DNA of 20,304 nt from Deltaproteobacteria bacterium (GCA_016283195.1 JAEEML010000152.1:1-20304); one strand, 5' to 3'. Positions 5,691 through 14,312 are shown, counted from the first letter of the stretch. A program made the numbers and translations. The notes: generated from the sequence alone by a model not told the origin.

Positions 5691-8153
5691 TTATTCTTTT
5701 ATGCAGCGGACGGGGATGGCGGTAATGGCTAAGTCAGTATTGGCAATCGCAAAATCAGGCGTAATACTATTATTATAAAAGCGTGAAGCGGTGCCGTTTA
5801 TATTCCAAAAAAGAGCTCCGCCGCCATATTGGCTCAAATCAACATTAGAGCAGTTATCTGGGTAAACGTTAGTGGAAGCGCATTTGGAATAACCGCCGGG
5901 CAGGGCGCTAAAACCAAGGCTGTCATATCCTTTATTGGTATAAGGAGAGCCCCAAGAAGAGCTATAGGCAATAAGCTTTTTAAAAGCAGTGCAATTGTTT
6001 GAATTATTACAACTAAGGGGCAGAGCATACGTTTTGGCATAATAACTAAGACTATTGATATCGGCATACGTTGGTAATTTCCAGCCGCTGGGACAAGCTT
6101 TTTTGGCATTCTCATAATTATAGCGGTAACCGAATAGATTATTTTGTTGGTAACCTTTGATGTCATATTTAAGGTCATTTTTATTATTATCTTTTCGGCT
6201 GCGGATATTTTCACGCATCCAAAGCACGCCGTTTATTGTTACCAATTGGTATGTCTCGTTATTGATAGTATCGGTAAAGCGGCATTTTGTTTCATTAGCC
6301 GGATCTTGATATTTGGCGATTGCGGGGCTATCTTCGCCGAGCCTAGTTTTCTTCATATCGCAGACAACACATTCGGAACCTACTTGCCAGCTGCCGGCAG
6401 CACAAGCAGTGCAATTACTTCCGGTATAGCCGGCTTTGCAAGTGCGGCATTGCGTAGCCGGATCCCAGTTGCCATTGCAGGTGCAACCGGTGCCGCTAAC
6501 GCCGCTAGAGCAAGAACCACGGCCGCTACAGATTGAACCGTTAGTGGCTATGCAAGTGTTATTGCAATTGGCGCCGTAATAAGGGCTGGCGCAAGTGCTG
6601 CAACTAGCGCCGCTCCAATGGTTATTACAGCCGGAGCAGCCTTGGGTATTGGTAGTGGTATTTTCGCAAGAGCCGCCGTTTGTGCAAGAACAGGTTTTTG
6701 AGCAATTGGCCCCGTAATGTGTGGTGTCGCAGGCGGTACAATTAGAGCCGCCCCAGGGAGATTTACAAGAGCAGCCTATGGTATTGGTGGTTGTATGAGC
6801 GCAGGTGCCGCCGTTGGCGCAGGTAGGACAGGTTTTGGCGCAATTAGCGCCATAATGGGTGCTGTCGCACTCTGTGCAATCGGCGCCGCCATAGGGCGCG
6901 TTGCAGCTGCAACCGGTGCCGCTAAAGCCGCTATTGCAAAAGCCATGGCCGCCGCAAACTGCGCCATTTATTACCGGGCACTCATTTTCGCAATTTGCGC
7001 CGTAATGGGTGCTGTCACAGGTAGAGCAATCAGGACCGGCCCAGCCGGGTGCACAGGCACAGCCGGTACTATTATTGGGAGTATTTAGACAGGTCCCGTG
7101 GCCACTGCAGACTTGCCCGCCGCTCACCGGGCACTCATTTTGGCAATTTTCGCCATAGCGGCCGCTAACACACTGGGCACAATCAGTACCGGTAAAATTG
7201 ATTTTACAAGTATCACAATAAGTACCTGCCCAGTTGCCGTTACATTGGCAATGGCCGCTGATGCCGGAGATGCAGGAGGCGCCGTGTTGGCAGAGTGAGC
7301 AGGGTTTGCAATCAAGATCAAAATAGCCGTTTTTACAATCTTCGCAATTATCACCGTCAAAGCCATCTTCACAAATGCATTTTCCGAATTGATTACAAGT
7401 GCCGTGTTTGCCGCTGCAAATACCCTGGCTGGTGCCGAGGCCGGGGCACTCATTTTGGCAATTTTCGCCGTAATAGCCATAAATGCACTCATCGCAGGCG
7501 GGATAATTGGTTTTGTTGCCGGCACAGCCGGAACAATCAGAGCTCTCCGGCAAGCCGGGGTTGCAAGTGCATTTACCGCTGCCGTGTACGCCGTTATCGC
7601 AAGAGCCGTTGCCGGAGCAGGGAATGCCATCATGAGTGCCGGGGCATTCATTTTGGCAGTTTTCGCCGTAGTGATCTTTAGTACAATCGGTGCAGCCCTT
7701 AGAGCTATCAAAGCCCTCGGCGCATTGGTCGCAGCTTTTGCCGCTGAAGCCGGTAAAGCAAACGCAGGAGCCATCGCCGGATACACCGTCAAGGCAATCG
7801 CCGTGGTTGCTGCAAACGGCACCATCGGCATCAACATTGGGGCAGGGCTCGCAATCAGCGCCAAAATGGTCGCGCGGGCAACCGTTATCGGTATCGGTGT
7901 TATCATGCCCGTTTGGATCGTCGCTCTTAGCATCGTTATCGCCCGGTTTTTGGCCGTTATTGTTCTTGGAATCGGCATCATTGCTTTGAGCTAAGCTGCC
8001 GGCTTCCTGGCAGGTGCCGTCGCGGCAAATTAAACTGCCTTGGCATTCGGCACTTTTTTGGCAACCATCGCCGACTAACCCCTCTTGGGCACAAGAAGCA
8101 GTTAGCATAGCTAATGAAGCACTAAGTAAAAAATATTTGTTGTTTACCATCAT
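5691..8153 (-). CDS. EGF-like repeat and FISUMP-domain lipoprotein, 820 residues
   Basis: The N-terminus is a lipoprotein signal peptide: MMVNNKY, a hydrophobic run, then LTASC with Cys21 as the lipidation site (the residue at -3 is Thr, slightly atypical). A low-complexity Asp/Asn/Lys/Gly linker (about 50-95) follows. Residues about 95-620 are Cys-rich EGF/laminin-type repeats with recurring YGENCQNECPG, THYGANC and CSGHGTC elements. The C-terminal 190 residues are a FISUMP domain (TIGR02145 type) with TYQLVTINGVLWMREN, CPSGWKLPTYADINSL, GFSALPGGY and a final PVRCIKE. The predicted place is the outer membrane or cell surface. Role unknown; FISUMP proteins are common surface paralogues in gut bacteria and an adhesion or binding role is often suspected. 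ATGs at 8153 and 8150 both fit the GGAGAAGGG binding site. It is a stand-alone gene with its own terminator. Confidence 0.9.
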   Translation of the reverse strand: MMVNNKYFLLSASLAMLTASCAQEGLVGDGCQKSAECQGSLICRDGTCQEAGSLAQSNDADSKNNNGQKPGDNDAKSDDPNGHDNTDTDNGCPRDHFGADCEPCPNVDADGAVCSNHGDCLDGVSGDGSCVCFTGFSGKSCDQCAEGFDSSKGCTDCTKDHYGENCQNECPGTHDGIPCSGNGSCDNGVHGSGKCTCNPGLPESSDCSGCAGNKTNYPACDECIYGYYGENCQNECPGLGTSQGICSGKHGTCNQFGKCICEDGFDGDNCEDCKNGYFDLDCKPCSLCQHGASCISGISGHCQCNGNWAGTYCDTCKINFTGTDCAQCVSGRYGENCQNECPVSGGQVCSGHGTCLNTPNNSTGCACAPGWAGPDCSTCDSTHYGANCENECPVINGAVCGGHGFCNSGFSGTGCSCNAPYGGADCTECDSTHYGANCAKTCPTCANGGTCAHTTTNTIGCSCKSPWGGSNCTACDTTHYGANCSKTCSCTNGGSCENTTTNTQGCSGCNNHWSGASCSTCASPYYGANCNNTCIATNGSICSGRGSCSSGVSGTGCTCNGNWDPATQCRTCKAGYTGSNCTACAAGSWQVGSECVVCDMKKTRLGEDSPAIAKYQDPANETKCRFTDTINNETYQLVTINGVLWMRENIRSRKDNNKNDLKYDIKGYQQNNLFGYRYNYENAKKACPSGWKLPTYADINSLSYYAKTYALPLSCNNSNNCTAFKKLIAYSSSWGSPYTNKGYDSLGFSALPGGYSKCASTNVYPDNCSNVDLSQYGGGALFWNINGTASRFYNNSITPDFAIANTDLAITAIPVRCIKE

Positions 8154-8372
8154 TACCCTTCTCCAAAATTAATAGCCTAGGTAATAGTAGCCAAAGTGTT
8201 GCCACTCAGCTTAAAGGAACTAACTGCTACTGTAATTAGCCGAATAATAAAAATCAAGTTCACTTGTCACACTTAACAGCTCCACAAGTTTCTTTAAAAA
8301 AGCGATTTTAGATTGACACATTAATTAAAACGGTAAATCCTGTGGTGCTCTTTGGGGCATTGGAGGAATTTT
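8154..8372. other. Divergent intergenic region between lipoprotein and rRNA methyltransferase genes
   Basis: This AT-rich region must hold promoters for both directions. On the plus strand a perfect TTGACA at 8313-8318 is followed, with a short 15-base spacer, by TAAATC at 8334-8339. This is a candidate promoter for the methyltransferase gene. No convincing -35/-10 pair was seen on the minus strand. No open frame is seen here. Confidence 0.35.
8362..8366 (+). promoter_or_regulatory. Ribosome binding site that decides a TTG start
   Basis: GGAGG sits six bases before TTG at 8373. It selects that codon over the upstream in-frame TTG at 8352, which would place this binding site inside the coding region. 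Confidence 0.75.
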
Positions 8373-9710
8373 TTGGCCGAAGAAATTATAGATATCACAG
8401 GATTTAGCTTTGACGGAGCCGGTATTGGCCACTTGCACTCCGGGCGGGCCCTTTTTGTCCCCGGGGCCATCCCCGGGGACAAAGCGGCGGTGGTTATCCG
8501 CCGCGAAGGGCGCGGGCGCCTTTCGGCTGACCTTGTGCGAATTTTGGCGCCCGCGCCCGGGCGGGCCCGCCCGGAGTGCCCACTATTCGGCCGCTGTGGC
8601 GGCTGCCAGCTCCAGCACATAGATTATGCGACCCAGGCGGCGCTAAAGGGCCAGATTGTGGCCGACGCGCTGCGTTCGGTGGGCGGGATTGACGCCGCGG
8701 TTTTGGTGCATCAAGCGGAAAATCCCTGGTTTTACCGTAACCGCGGGCAGTTCCCGGTAGCTTTTAGTGGCGGCCGGCTCATAGTGGGCCTTTTTGGTGA
8801 AAAGAGCCACAAAGTGGTGCCGATAGCCGGCGAGTGCCGCCTCTTTCATCCGAAAATTATTGAGCTTTTAAAGGCAGTTCAAGATATGTTGCCGGCCGGC
8901 GCGGTTAAATATCTTTGCCCTTCTTTGCGCCATGTGGCTATTCGCATAAATGGCGCCGGCGATGAACTTCTTTTGACTTTTATTATGCGCCGCCGGGAGG
9001 AGCGGGCAGCCGCCATTTTGACGGAGCTGGCAGCCCCTCTTAAAGAGAAAGTGCCGCAGCTAGCCGGGGTTACGTTGAATATTAATCCGCACGAGGGCGG
9101 TGAGGTCTTTGGCTCGCATGAAGAGCTCCTTTGGGGCAAAAGTGCCATCAGCCATACTTTTATGGCTAAAAATTTTATGCTCTCTTCGCGCTCCTTTTTT
9201 CAAAATAATTATTTTATGGCCGAAAAGATGTTTAGCTCTCTTAAAAGCCTTTTACCGAAAGTGCCGCTCCTCATCGACGCTTATGCCGGCGTGGGCGTTA
9301 TCGGCTCTATTTTGGCCGATATGGCAAAAGAGGTTATTTCTATTGAAGAAAACGCCGCGGCGGTGGCAGATGGCCGCCTGGCGGTAAAAAATAATAACCT
9401 GGCGGCAAAACAGCATTTTATCTGCGGCAAAAGCGAAGTGGAAATCCCCAAAATGAATTTGCCGGCCGGTGCGCTTTTGCTGGTTGATCCGCCGCGCGGC
9501 GGTGTGGATAAGGCCCTTTGGGAGAGCATAGCGGCCACCTCTTTGGCGCAGATTGCCTATATTAGCTGTAATCCCGGCACCTTGGCCCGTGATTTAAAAA
9601 TACTTCAGGCCATGGGCTTTTGCCTGGAGCATATCAGCGCTTATGACCTCTTCCCGGAGACGGTGCACATCGAGACGGTGGCCATACTTTCCAGGGAAAC
9701 CTCTTATTGA
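8373..9710 (+). CDS. 23S rRNA (uracil-5-)-methyltransferase, RlmD/RumA type
   Basis: This 445-residue TrmA/RumA-family enzyme transfers a methyl group from S-adenosylmethionine to C5 of a uridine in 23S rRNA. An N-terminal TRAM-like RNA-binding domain (about 1-60, with GAGIGHL and VPGAIPGD) is followed by Fe-S cluster cysteines C69, C75 and C78 (CPLFGRCGGC) and C155 (GECRLFHP). The C-terminal Rossmann methyltransferase has DAYAGVGVIGS (SAM motif I) and VDPPRGG. The nucleophile is C399 in YISCNPGTLARDL and the general base is E429 in PETVHIET. All key residues are present. The family is certain; the exact target (U1939, U747 or both) is not fixed by sequence alone, so I give no symbol. Start is TTG at 8373 by its Shine-Dalgarno. 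It is GC-rich with mostly CGN arginine codons. The following gene begins 13 bases after the stop. Confidence 0.92.
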   Translation: MAEEIIDITGFSFDGAGIGHLHSGRALFVPGAIPGDKAAVVIRREGRGRLSADLVRILAPAPGRARPECPLFGRCGGCQLQHIDYATQAALKGQIVADALRSVGGIDAAVLVHQAENPWFYRNRGQFPVAFSGGRLIVGLFGEKSHKVVPIAGECRLFHPKIIELLKAVQDMLPAGAVKYLCPSLRHVAIRINGAGDELLLTFIMRRREERAAAILTELAAPLKEKVPQLAGVTLNINPHEGGEVFGSHEELLWGKSAISHTFMAKNFMLSSRSFFQNNYFMAEKMFSSLKSLLPKVPLLIDAYAGVGVIGSILADMAKEVISIEENAAAVADGRLAVKNNNLAAKQHFICGKSEVEIPKMNLPAGALLLVDPPRGGVDKALWESIAATSLAQIAYISCNPGTLARDLKILQAMGFCLEHISAYDLFPETVHIETVAILSRETSY

Positions 9711-9723
9711 CGGGAAAAAGCGT

Positions 9724-10416
9724 ATGAAAGAAGGAATAACTATAAAAGCCATGTGGCTACTCATGGGCGGTGCGGTAAAAGCGGCGCTGCCCATTCTAAA
9801 TGTGAGTAATCCTAAGGCCTTGTGGCAAGAAGCAAAAAAAATATATAAAAGAGAAATGGCTAAACTGCCTGAATACGGGCCGCATGATATTCTCAAAATA
9901 AACCTGGCCCATGCTGTTATGCTTAGTGCCGTCTATGAAGCCAGTAACCCTAAACCGGATATAGATGAGCTAACGGCCTTTTATAGAGAAGTGTTTCTCC
10001 GCCAGGGGCTTATTTTAGCGGCTTTAAAGCGCCTGGATATGCTGAAGCCTTCTGAGGTCAAAAGACAAAAGGCCATCGGCGAAAAGAGCCAGAAAGCCAC
10101 CCACCCGTTTACCTGGCAGTTCACGGTTCAAGTTGAAGATGAAAATAGATATACCGCCGTTTTTACCAGATGCGGCATATATGATTATCTAAAAAGCCGG
10201 GGTATGGCCCATATTGCCCCGGCCATGTGCGCCATAGATTATCTGTTTGGCGAATGCAGCAAGCACTGGTTCCTGCGTGAGTCCACCATAGCCACCGGCG
10301 GGAAAATCTGTGATTGCCGCTATGTCAGTAAAAGAGCGGCGACCGCGGAAGAAGTACGCCGCTCAAAAGAAAATAAAAAGGCGGAAGCCATCCACGGGGG
10401 ACGCAAAAAATGGTGA
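9724..10416 (+). CDS. L-2-amino-thiazoline-4-carboxylic acid hydrolase family protein
   Basis: This 230-residue protein is probably of the ATC_hydrolase family (PF14196), known from the Pseudomonas enzyme that opens 2-amino-thiazoline-4-carboxylate on the way to cysteine. Most relatives have no tested function. The C-terminal signature is visible: FTRCGIYDYLKSRG, APAMCAIDYLFGE, then an Arg and Thr followed by ATGGKICDCRY. This gives the usual Cys, Cys-x2-Asp and final Gly-x3-Cys-Asp pattern. The frame is open upstream to an ATG at 9643 inside the methyltransferase gene. I prefer ATG 9724, just after that gene's stop, though its binding site is weak (GGGAAAAAG). There is no signal peptide. A second member of the family lies at 19237-20079. 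The pairing with the rRNA methyltransferase is probably positional only. Confidence 0.72.
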   Translation: MKEGITIKAMWLLMGGAVKAALPILNVSNPKALWQEAKKIYKREMAKLPEYGPHDILKINLAHAVMLSAVYEASNPKPDIDELTAFYREVFLRQGLILAALKRLDMLKPSEVKRQKAIGEKSQKATHPFTWQFTVQVEDENRYTAVFTRCGIYDYLKSRGMAHIAPAMCAIDYLFGECSKHWFLRESTIATGGKICDCRYVSKRAATAEEVRRSKENKKAEAIHGGRKKW

Positions 10417-10440
10417 ATGCCGTAAATTCCTGCTTTCGCC

Positions 10441-10780
10441 ACTTGGTTTTTCTTTTTGGGGAAACCGCTGCTAGCGGAGCGGCCTTTTTTTCTTAACTGC
10501 AATGTCCGTTTTTATTCGACTCTATTACTTGATTTTCTTCTTCTTTTCTTTTTGGGGAAAACCTCCGCTACTTTCGAAGCGCTCAGGTTTTCCCCAATCC
10601 CCTTTCCGCCGCACGACAAGGGGAACACCCCTTGACCCCGGGCATTCAATAAAAATGGCTTTATTTGTGGCGTGTTACAAAATTAGTCACTTCTGGGTTG
10701 TCTTAAAAGCCAGAGGCCCCACTTGAGACCAGGTATGAATAGCCTGCCTCTGGCTTAGCCGGGGCTGCCGCCCCGGCGGG
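10441..10780 (+). repeat. Hairpin-rich intergenic repeat, left copy
   Basis: This copy matches the reverse complement of about 14400-14760 over some 350 bases with scattered changes. It holds four hairpins in order. H1 is GGGGAAAACC/GGTTTTCCCC (10554-10595, enclosing a CTACTTTCGAAGCGCT core). H2 is CAAGGGG/CCCCTTG (10617-10634, loop AACA). H3 is AAGCCAGAGGC/GCCTCTGGCTT (10707-10756, about 28-base loop). H4 is CCGGGGC/GCCCCGG (10759-10776, loop TGCC). Paired changes between copies in H1 and H2 keep the stems, so the structure seems selected. It lies between the converging ATC-hydrolase and FISUMP genes. Confidence 0.75.
10456..10496 (+). terminator. Probable terminator after the ATC-hydrolase-family gene
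   Basis: CCGCT/AGCGG (three-base loop) with a following GCGGCC and then TTTTTTTCTT lies about 40 bases after the stop. The stem is short but the T-run is strong. It is also the first unit of the left repeat copy. Confidence 0.45.
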
Positions 10781-10866
10781 GCTATGTTGTGCCATTAGCC
10801 AAAGTCTTTGGTGGCAAGGTGGTTTATTGTGGTTGGGGAGAAAAATTTTGAAAGCTTGTTTGCATG

Positions 10867-11412
10867 CTAGCCGATGTTTTCATCTGCTATTAGGCGTACA
10901 GATAAAAAACATTGTGGATTAAAAGCTAATCTAATTGTAGCTTGGTTATTTCCCATAGCAAGAACATTAATAGGAACAGTGTTACCAGATGGTGCAGCAG
11001 TGGTTGAAGTCCACCAATAACCATGAAAATAAAAGCCAGAATATGAGCCATTATACTCTCCAGCTGGCAACGCATTGAAACCAAAAGCATTTTTCCCTGA
11101 GTGTAATATTGACCAATTGTGTGATGCTAATGAGTCAAATTCAGAGCATGAAGGATTGTGTCTTTTTACATAGTTTAGCAAGTCTGTAAAATCATCTTTT
11201 GTTGGCAATCTCCAGCCAGGAATTTTGCTGGCTATTGTACGGGCAGTATCCCATGTATAAAGATAGCCATATTGAGCCACATTGTTCTGGCCGCCATTTG
11301 GCGGAAAAATTCCCCCGGCCAAATTAGTAGGATAGTCTCGTAAGTTTTCTGCCATCCAGATTTGATTGCCTATTTTAATTGTTTGGTAGCTATTACCTGA
11401 TGTATCTTGCAT
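10867..11412 (-). CDS. Single-domain FISUMP protein without signal peptide
   Basis: This 181-residue protein is almost entirely one FISUMP domain: SYQTIKIGNQIWMAENL near the start, YGYLYTWDTAR, GWRLPTKDDFTDLLNYV, FGFNALPAGEYNG, WWTSTTAAPSG and SVRLIADENIG at the end. It starts directly at the domain (MQDTSGNSY), and an in-frame TAA lies four codons upstream, so there is no hidden leader in this frame. It has no lipobox or Sec signal, unlike its two larger relatives. It follows the 916-residue lipoprotein by 59 bases on the same strand but in a different frame, with only a distant AAGGGGA as binding site. It may be an orphan domain cut from the tail of the larger protein, or a cytoplasmic variant. 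It ends in TAG. Confidence 0.8.
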   Translation of the reverse strand: MQDTSGNSYQTIKIGNQIWMAENLRDYPTNLAGGIFPPNGGQNNVAQYGYLYTWDTARTIASKIPGWRLPTKDDFTDLLNYVKRHNPSCSEFDSLASHNWSILHSGKNAFGFNALPAGEYNGSYSGFYFHGYWWTSTTAAPSGNTVPINVLAMGNNQATIRLAFNPQCFLSVRLIADENIG

Positions 11413-11471
11413 GGTTATTGCTTATCCCCTTTATTTCCTGAGCATTATTGCTCTTTAGTGATTGATGGTTG

Positions 11472-14222
11472 TTAATTGTTATCTTTTACACAGCGAACCG
11501 AGTACTTACTACTTTTTAAGCCTCTACCAACTCCTGCTGCACTTGCTTCTGATTGTCCTTGAATATACAAGAACATGGCCTCATTCTCATCATTAGGTTC
11601 TTTGGTGGCCGACCAAAAAGAGGCAGTATCTCCAAACTCATAGCATGATGAACCAGTATAGCAGAAACCTGCAGGGAGTGCTTCAAAGCCATAGGTATCC
11701 TTCCCGTTGTCCCAAGTATTAGCCGTTAAAATCTTATTACTATGGATTTTGCCTACATAAGTTAGTAAGTCATCAAACTCATTTTTAGTTGGCAAATGCC
11801 AACCGCTTGGACACACTTTTCGAGCATCAAACCATGAGTATAAGCAGCCGTAGTCCTGCCAAAAATTATTTATTTGGCTATTTCTAATGCACACTACAGA
11901 GACACCATTGGCTGTGCTAGTGTTCATATTTTCTGCCATCCATTCATTGCCATTAATGAGCACTGTTTTGTAATTATACCCGTAGGCAGTAAGAGTGCCT
12001 CTGTCACAATCTTCGCCGCTCCAACCATCATCGCAACTGTCTGCAAGACAATGACCTGTTTCTGGGTCAGCAGTACCTCTTTGACATTTAGGCTCATCAC
12101 AGTATTCGCCGGTAAAACCATTTTCATTACAGATGCATTTAAATTGATCGATATCAAAGTGTTGATTTGATCTGCATTCTGGATTTTTTATGCAACGTAC
12201 TGAATTAAATAATTTAGAATGCCCCAGATTATGGAACCCAATATTTTCATCTAAATACATTTTAGTAGGATGACTAGTAGAACCATCTACAGTATTAGAC
12301 CAGAAGTATGTGGTTGTTCCAAAATCGATGTAGTCTGTCTTTAGTGTCTCGCCAATATAATAGGTACCATATACTCCTGCTGGAAGAGCCCCAAAGCCAT
12401 AAGTATCTTGGCCGTCATTCCAGCTACTGGCTCTTAATACTGAGCTATTAGAACAAGCAACATAATTTAATAAGTCACTAAAATCCTCATATTCAGGCAA
12501 ATGCCAGCCAATTGGGCATACTTTTTGAGCATCTTCCCATTTGTATAAGCAACCATAATGTTCAATAAACTCTGGATCCCCTTGGGGGGCTGGTTTGGTA
12601 TTAGCATAACAGGTGATACCATCTTCTTGATAGGCTATGTTTTCGGCCATCCATTCTTGTTCACCGATAATGACAGTTTTATAAGTGTTGCCTGCTTGGT
12701 CGGTCATAGAGCCATAGATGTTGTTACAATCTAACCCATAGTAATTATCTGTACACTGGTTACAATTTGGGCCAGTAAAATGGTCGTTACATTCACCTAT
12801 ACACTGCCCAGTACCACTGGGACCAAGATGCGGATTGCCATGTACACAGGTAATAGTATTCTTATTACAAATCTCTCCATAGTAATTATCATTGCATGTC
12901 AAGCACTTTCCATCTCCTTTGATTCCAAGATAAGGAGTCCCATTTACGCAGGAGGGAATATTATTGCAATTTTTTCCCCAATAATTACCAGTGCATGAGT
13001 CGCAGTTTTCACCGCTCCAGCCAGTACCGGTTAGGCAAGAAGAACATTTACCGTCGCCGGTAATACCAAGTTTAGGAGTTCCGTTTTGGCAAGTTGGCTC
13101 TTGGTTGCAATTTGGGCCCCAGTAGTTACCGGTGCATTGGTCACAGTTTTCGCCACTCCAACCAGTACCTGCCAGGCAAGAAGAACATTTACCATCACCG
13201 GTAATACCAAGTTTAGGTGTTCCATTGACACAACTAATTGTATTTTTATCGCAGTCAGCGCTATAATAGTTGCCAGTGCATTGGTCACAGTTTTCGCCAC
13301 TCCAACCAGTACCTGCCAGGCAAGAAGAACATTTACCATCACCGGTAATACCAAGTTTAGGTGTTCCATTGACACAGCTAATTGTATTTTTATCGCAATC
13401 GAGACCATAATAACCCGCTTCACAAGAAGTACAGTGACCATTGCCGTTAATGCCTTCACTGGGCTCACCATGCTTACAGGTTATAGCGTTGCAGTTACTC
13501 CCAAAATGCCCGGGTAGGCATTCATCGCAATTAACGCCGGTAAAGCCCTCTGGGCAGGAGTAGCAAGAGCCATCATTTTGGATGCCATCATTACATTGTA
13601 AGCTGCCACATTCACATTTTTTGCACTCCGGCCCATAGTAACCAGCGGCGCATTGGTCGCAGTTAGTTCCGGTAAAACCGCTTTGGCAACTGGAGCAAGA
13701 ACCATTGCCGTTTAAGCCGGAGTTGCAGGAGCCGTTTTTGCAATTGCAAGGCTCACAGGTTGCGCCAAAGTGGCGGCTATCGCACTCGTTGCACTCCTGG
13801 CCTGTCCAGCCCTCTTTGCAAGCAGTACAGCTGGTTCCGGCATGATTGCCGGTACATTCGCAAGACCCTAAGCCATCGCATTGCTGAAATTCGCCGGAAC
13901 AGGAACCAATTTTTTCTCCTTTAGGGAAGGGCTCACAAATGCGGGTCTGGCTGGAACAATATTGGCAAGAATCGGCGCAATCGGCATTAGAACTACATTT
14001 ATTAGTGCAGATGCCTTTGGCAGAGCAGGCTTGATTTTCTTGGCAGTCGCTATCGCCGGAGCAGGTCTGTACCTTGGGCTGTTCCGGCGGCTCTTCGGCT
14101 GGTGTTTGGGCTTTGCTGTCTGAGCCGGGCTCCGAATTAGGGGCGGCAGTGCCACAGGCAGAAAAGCTTAAAGCAATTAAAGATAGTGAGCAGATAAGTT
14201 GGTAATTATGCTTGGTCAACAT
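11472..14222 (-). CDS. EGF-like repeat lipoprotein with two FISUMP domains, 916 residues
   Basis: The lipoprotein signal is MLTKHNYQLIC, a hydrophobic run, then FSACG with Cys23 as the likely lipidated residue. A Pro/Glu/Ser linker (about 25-50) follows, then Cys-rich EGF/laminin-like repeats (about 53-500). Three near-identical units of 47-48 residues (CVNGTPKLGITGDGKCSSC, GTGWSGENCDQCTGNY) lie at about residues 275-415. FISUMP domain 1 is at about 504-679 (TYKTVIIGEQEWMAENI, CPIGWHLPEYEDFSDLLNYV, SVRCIKN). A short Cys-rich linker leads to FISUMP domain 2 at about 742-916 (YNYKTVLINGNEWMAENM, CPSGWHLPTKNEFDDLLTYV, SVRCVKDNN). The binding site GGAGGAGGG precedes the ATG. It is a predicted surface protein of unknown ligand. 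The surrounding inverted repeats suggest the locus may have moved or been rearranged as a unit with the signal-less FISUMP gene. Confidence 0.9.
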   Translation of the reverse strand: MLTKHNYQLICSLSLIALSFSACGTAAPNSEPGSDSKAQTPAEEPPEQPKVQTCSGDSDCQENQACSAKGICTNKCSSNADCADSCQYCSSQTRICEPFPKGEKIGSCSGEFQQCDGLGSCECTGNHAGTSCTACKEGWTGQECNECDSRHFGATCEPCNCKNGSCNSGLNGNGSCSSCQSGFTGTNCDQCAAGYYGPECKKCECGSLQCNDGIQNDGSCYSCPEGFTGVNCDECLPGHFGSNCNAITCKHGEPSEGINGNGHCTSCEAGYYGLDCDKNTISCVNGTPKLGITGDGKCSSCLAGTGWSGENCDQCTGNYYSADCDKNTISCVNGTPKLGITGDGKCSSCLAGTGWSGENCDQCTGNYWGPNCNQEPTCQNGTPKLGITGDGKCSSCLTGTGWSGENCDSCTGNYWGKNCNNIPSCVNGTPYLGIKGDGKCLTCNDNYYGEICNKNTITCVHGNPHLGPSGTGQCIGECNDHFTGPNCNQCTDNYYGLDCNNIYGSMTDQAGNTYKTVIIGEQEWMAENIAYQEDGITCYANTKPAPQGDPEFIEHYGCLYKWEDAQKVCPIGWHLPEYEDFSDLLNYVACSNSSVLRASSWNDGQDTYGFGALPAGVYGTYYIGETLKTDYIDFGTTTYFWSNTVDGSTSHPTKMYLDENIGFHNLGHSKLFNSVRCIKNPECRSNQHFDIDQFKCICNENGFTGEYCDEPKCQRGTADPETGHCLADSCDDGWSGEDCDRGTLTAYGYNYKTVLINGNEWMAENMNTSTANGVSVVCIRNSQINNFWQDYGCLYSWFDARKVCPSGWHLPTKNEFDDLLTYVGKIHSNKILTANTWDNGKDTYGFEALPAGFCYTGSSCYEFGDTASFWSATKEPNDENEAMFLYIQGQSEASAAGVGRGLKSSKYSVRCVKDNN
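13021..13400 (-). repeat. In-frame 141/144-bp tandem repeats coding EGF-like units
   Basis: Segment 13144-13256 recurs at 13288-13400 (offset 144) with only two mismatches that I can count. A further, more diverged unit lies 141 bases the other way. Both periods are multiples of three, so gain or loss of units keeps the reading frame. The units encode 48 and 47 residues with the pattern CVNGTPKLGITGDGKCSSC. Confidence 0.85.
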
Positions 14223-14270
14223 GGTCCCTCCTCCTTGCTAACTCCCGGCAATTTCAGCCAAAAAATTTCG

Positions 14271-14312
14271 CTCCCCTTGCAAGGGGAGTCTTATTGTTAA
14301 CACAATAAGACT
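14271..14312. promoter_or_regulatory. Two overlapping perfect palindromes in the leader of the double-FISUMP gene
   Basis: An 18-base perfect palindrome (CTCCCCTTG and its complement, 14271-14288) overlaps by two bases a second inverted repeat with 11-base arms AGTCTTATTGT/ACAATAAGACT and a TAAC centre (14287-14312). They lie 49-90 bases before the ATG of the minus-strand gene. TATATT just upstream on the minus strand (14314-14319) could be its -10, which would put the second palindrome at the transcription start. They could be an operator pair or 5' leader hairpins. Confidence 0.5.

Larger units (their letters stand above)
10417..10866. other. Intergenic region filled by the left copy of the hairpin-rich repeat
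   Basis: This 450-base convergent gap has no credible gene. An open frame at 10502-10726 exists, but its counterpart in the right copy of the repeat changes reading frame, so it is not coding. The repeat and the terminator-like element are described separately. Confidence 0.65.

Noticed and set aside
7124-7981. Long overlapping open frames (285 codons on the same strand, 201 codons on the opposite strand) inside the EGF/FISUMP gene
   Set aside because: Both are rich in Ala/Ile/Pro through the periodic Cys/Gly codons of the real frame; they have no binding site and no domain. They are shadows of the repeat structure.
9643-9723. Upstream start of the ATC-hydrolase-family gene overlapping the rRNA methyltransferase
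   Set aside because: It would overlap the methyltransferase by about 70 bases and add 27 Arg/Pro-rich residues with no binding site. ATG 9724 lies just past that gene's stop.
10502-10726. Open frame of 74 codons with KPPLLSKRSGFP
   Set aside because: The matching frame in the inverted copy at 14480-14668 changes reading frame after the shared part because of indels, and the conserved feature is the hairpin arms. It is a repeat, not a gene.
13021-13400. CRISPR-like array
   Set aside because: Units are 141-144 bases, continuous and coding for EGF-like modules. There are no short repeats with unique spacers and no cas genes.
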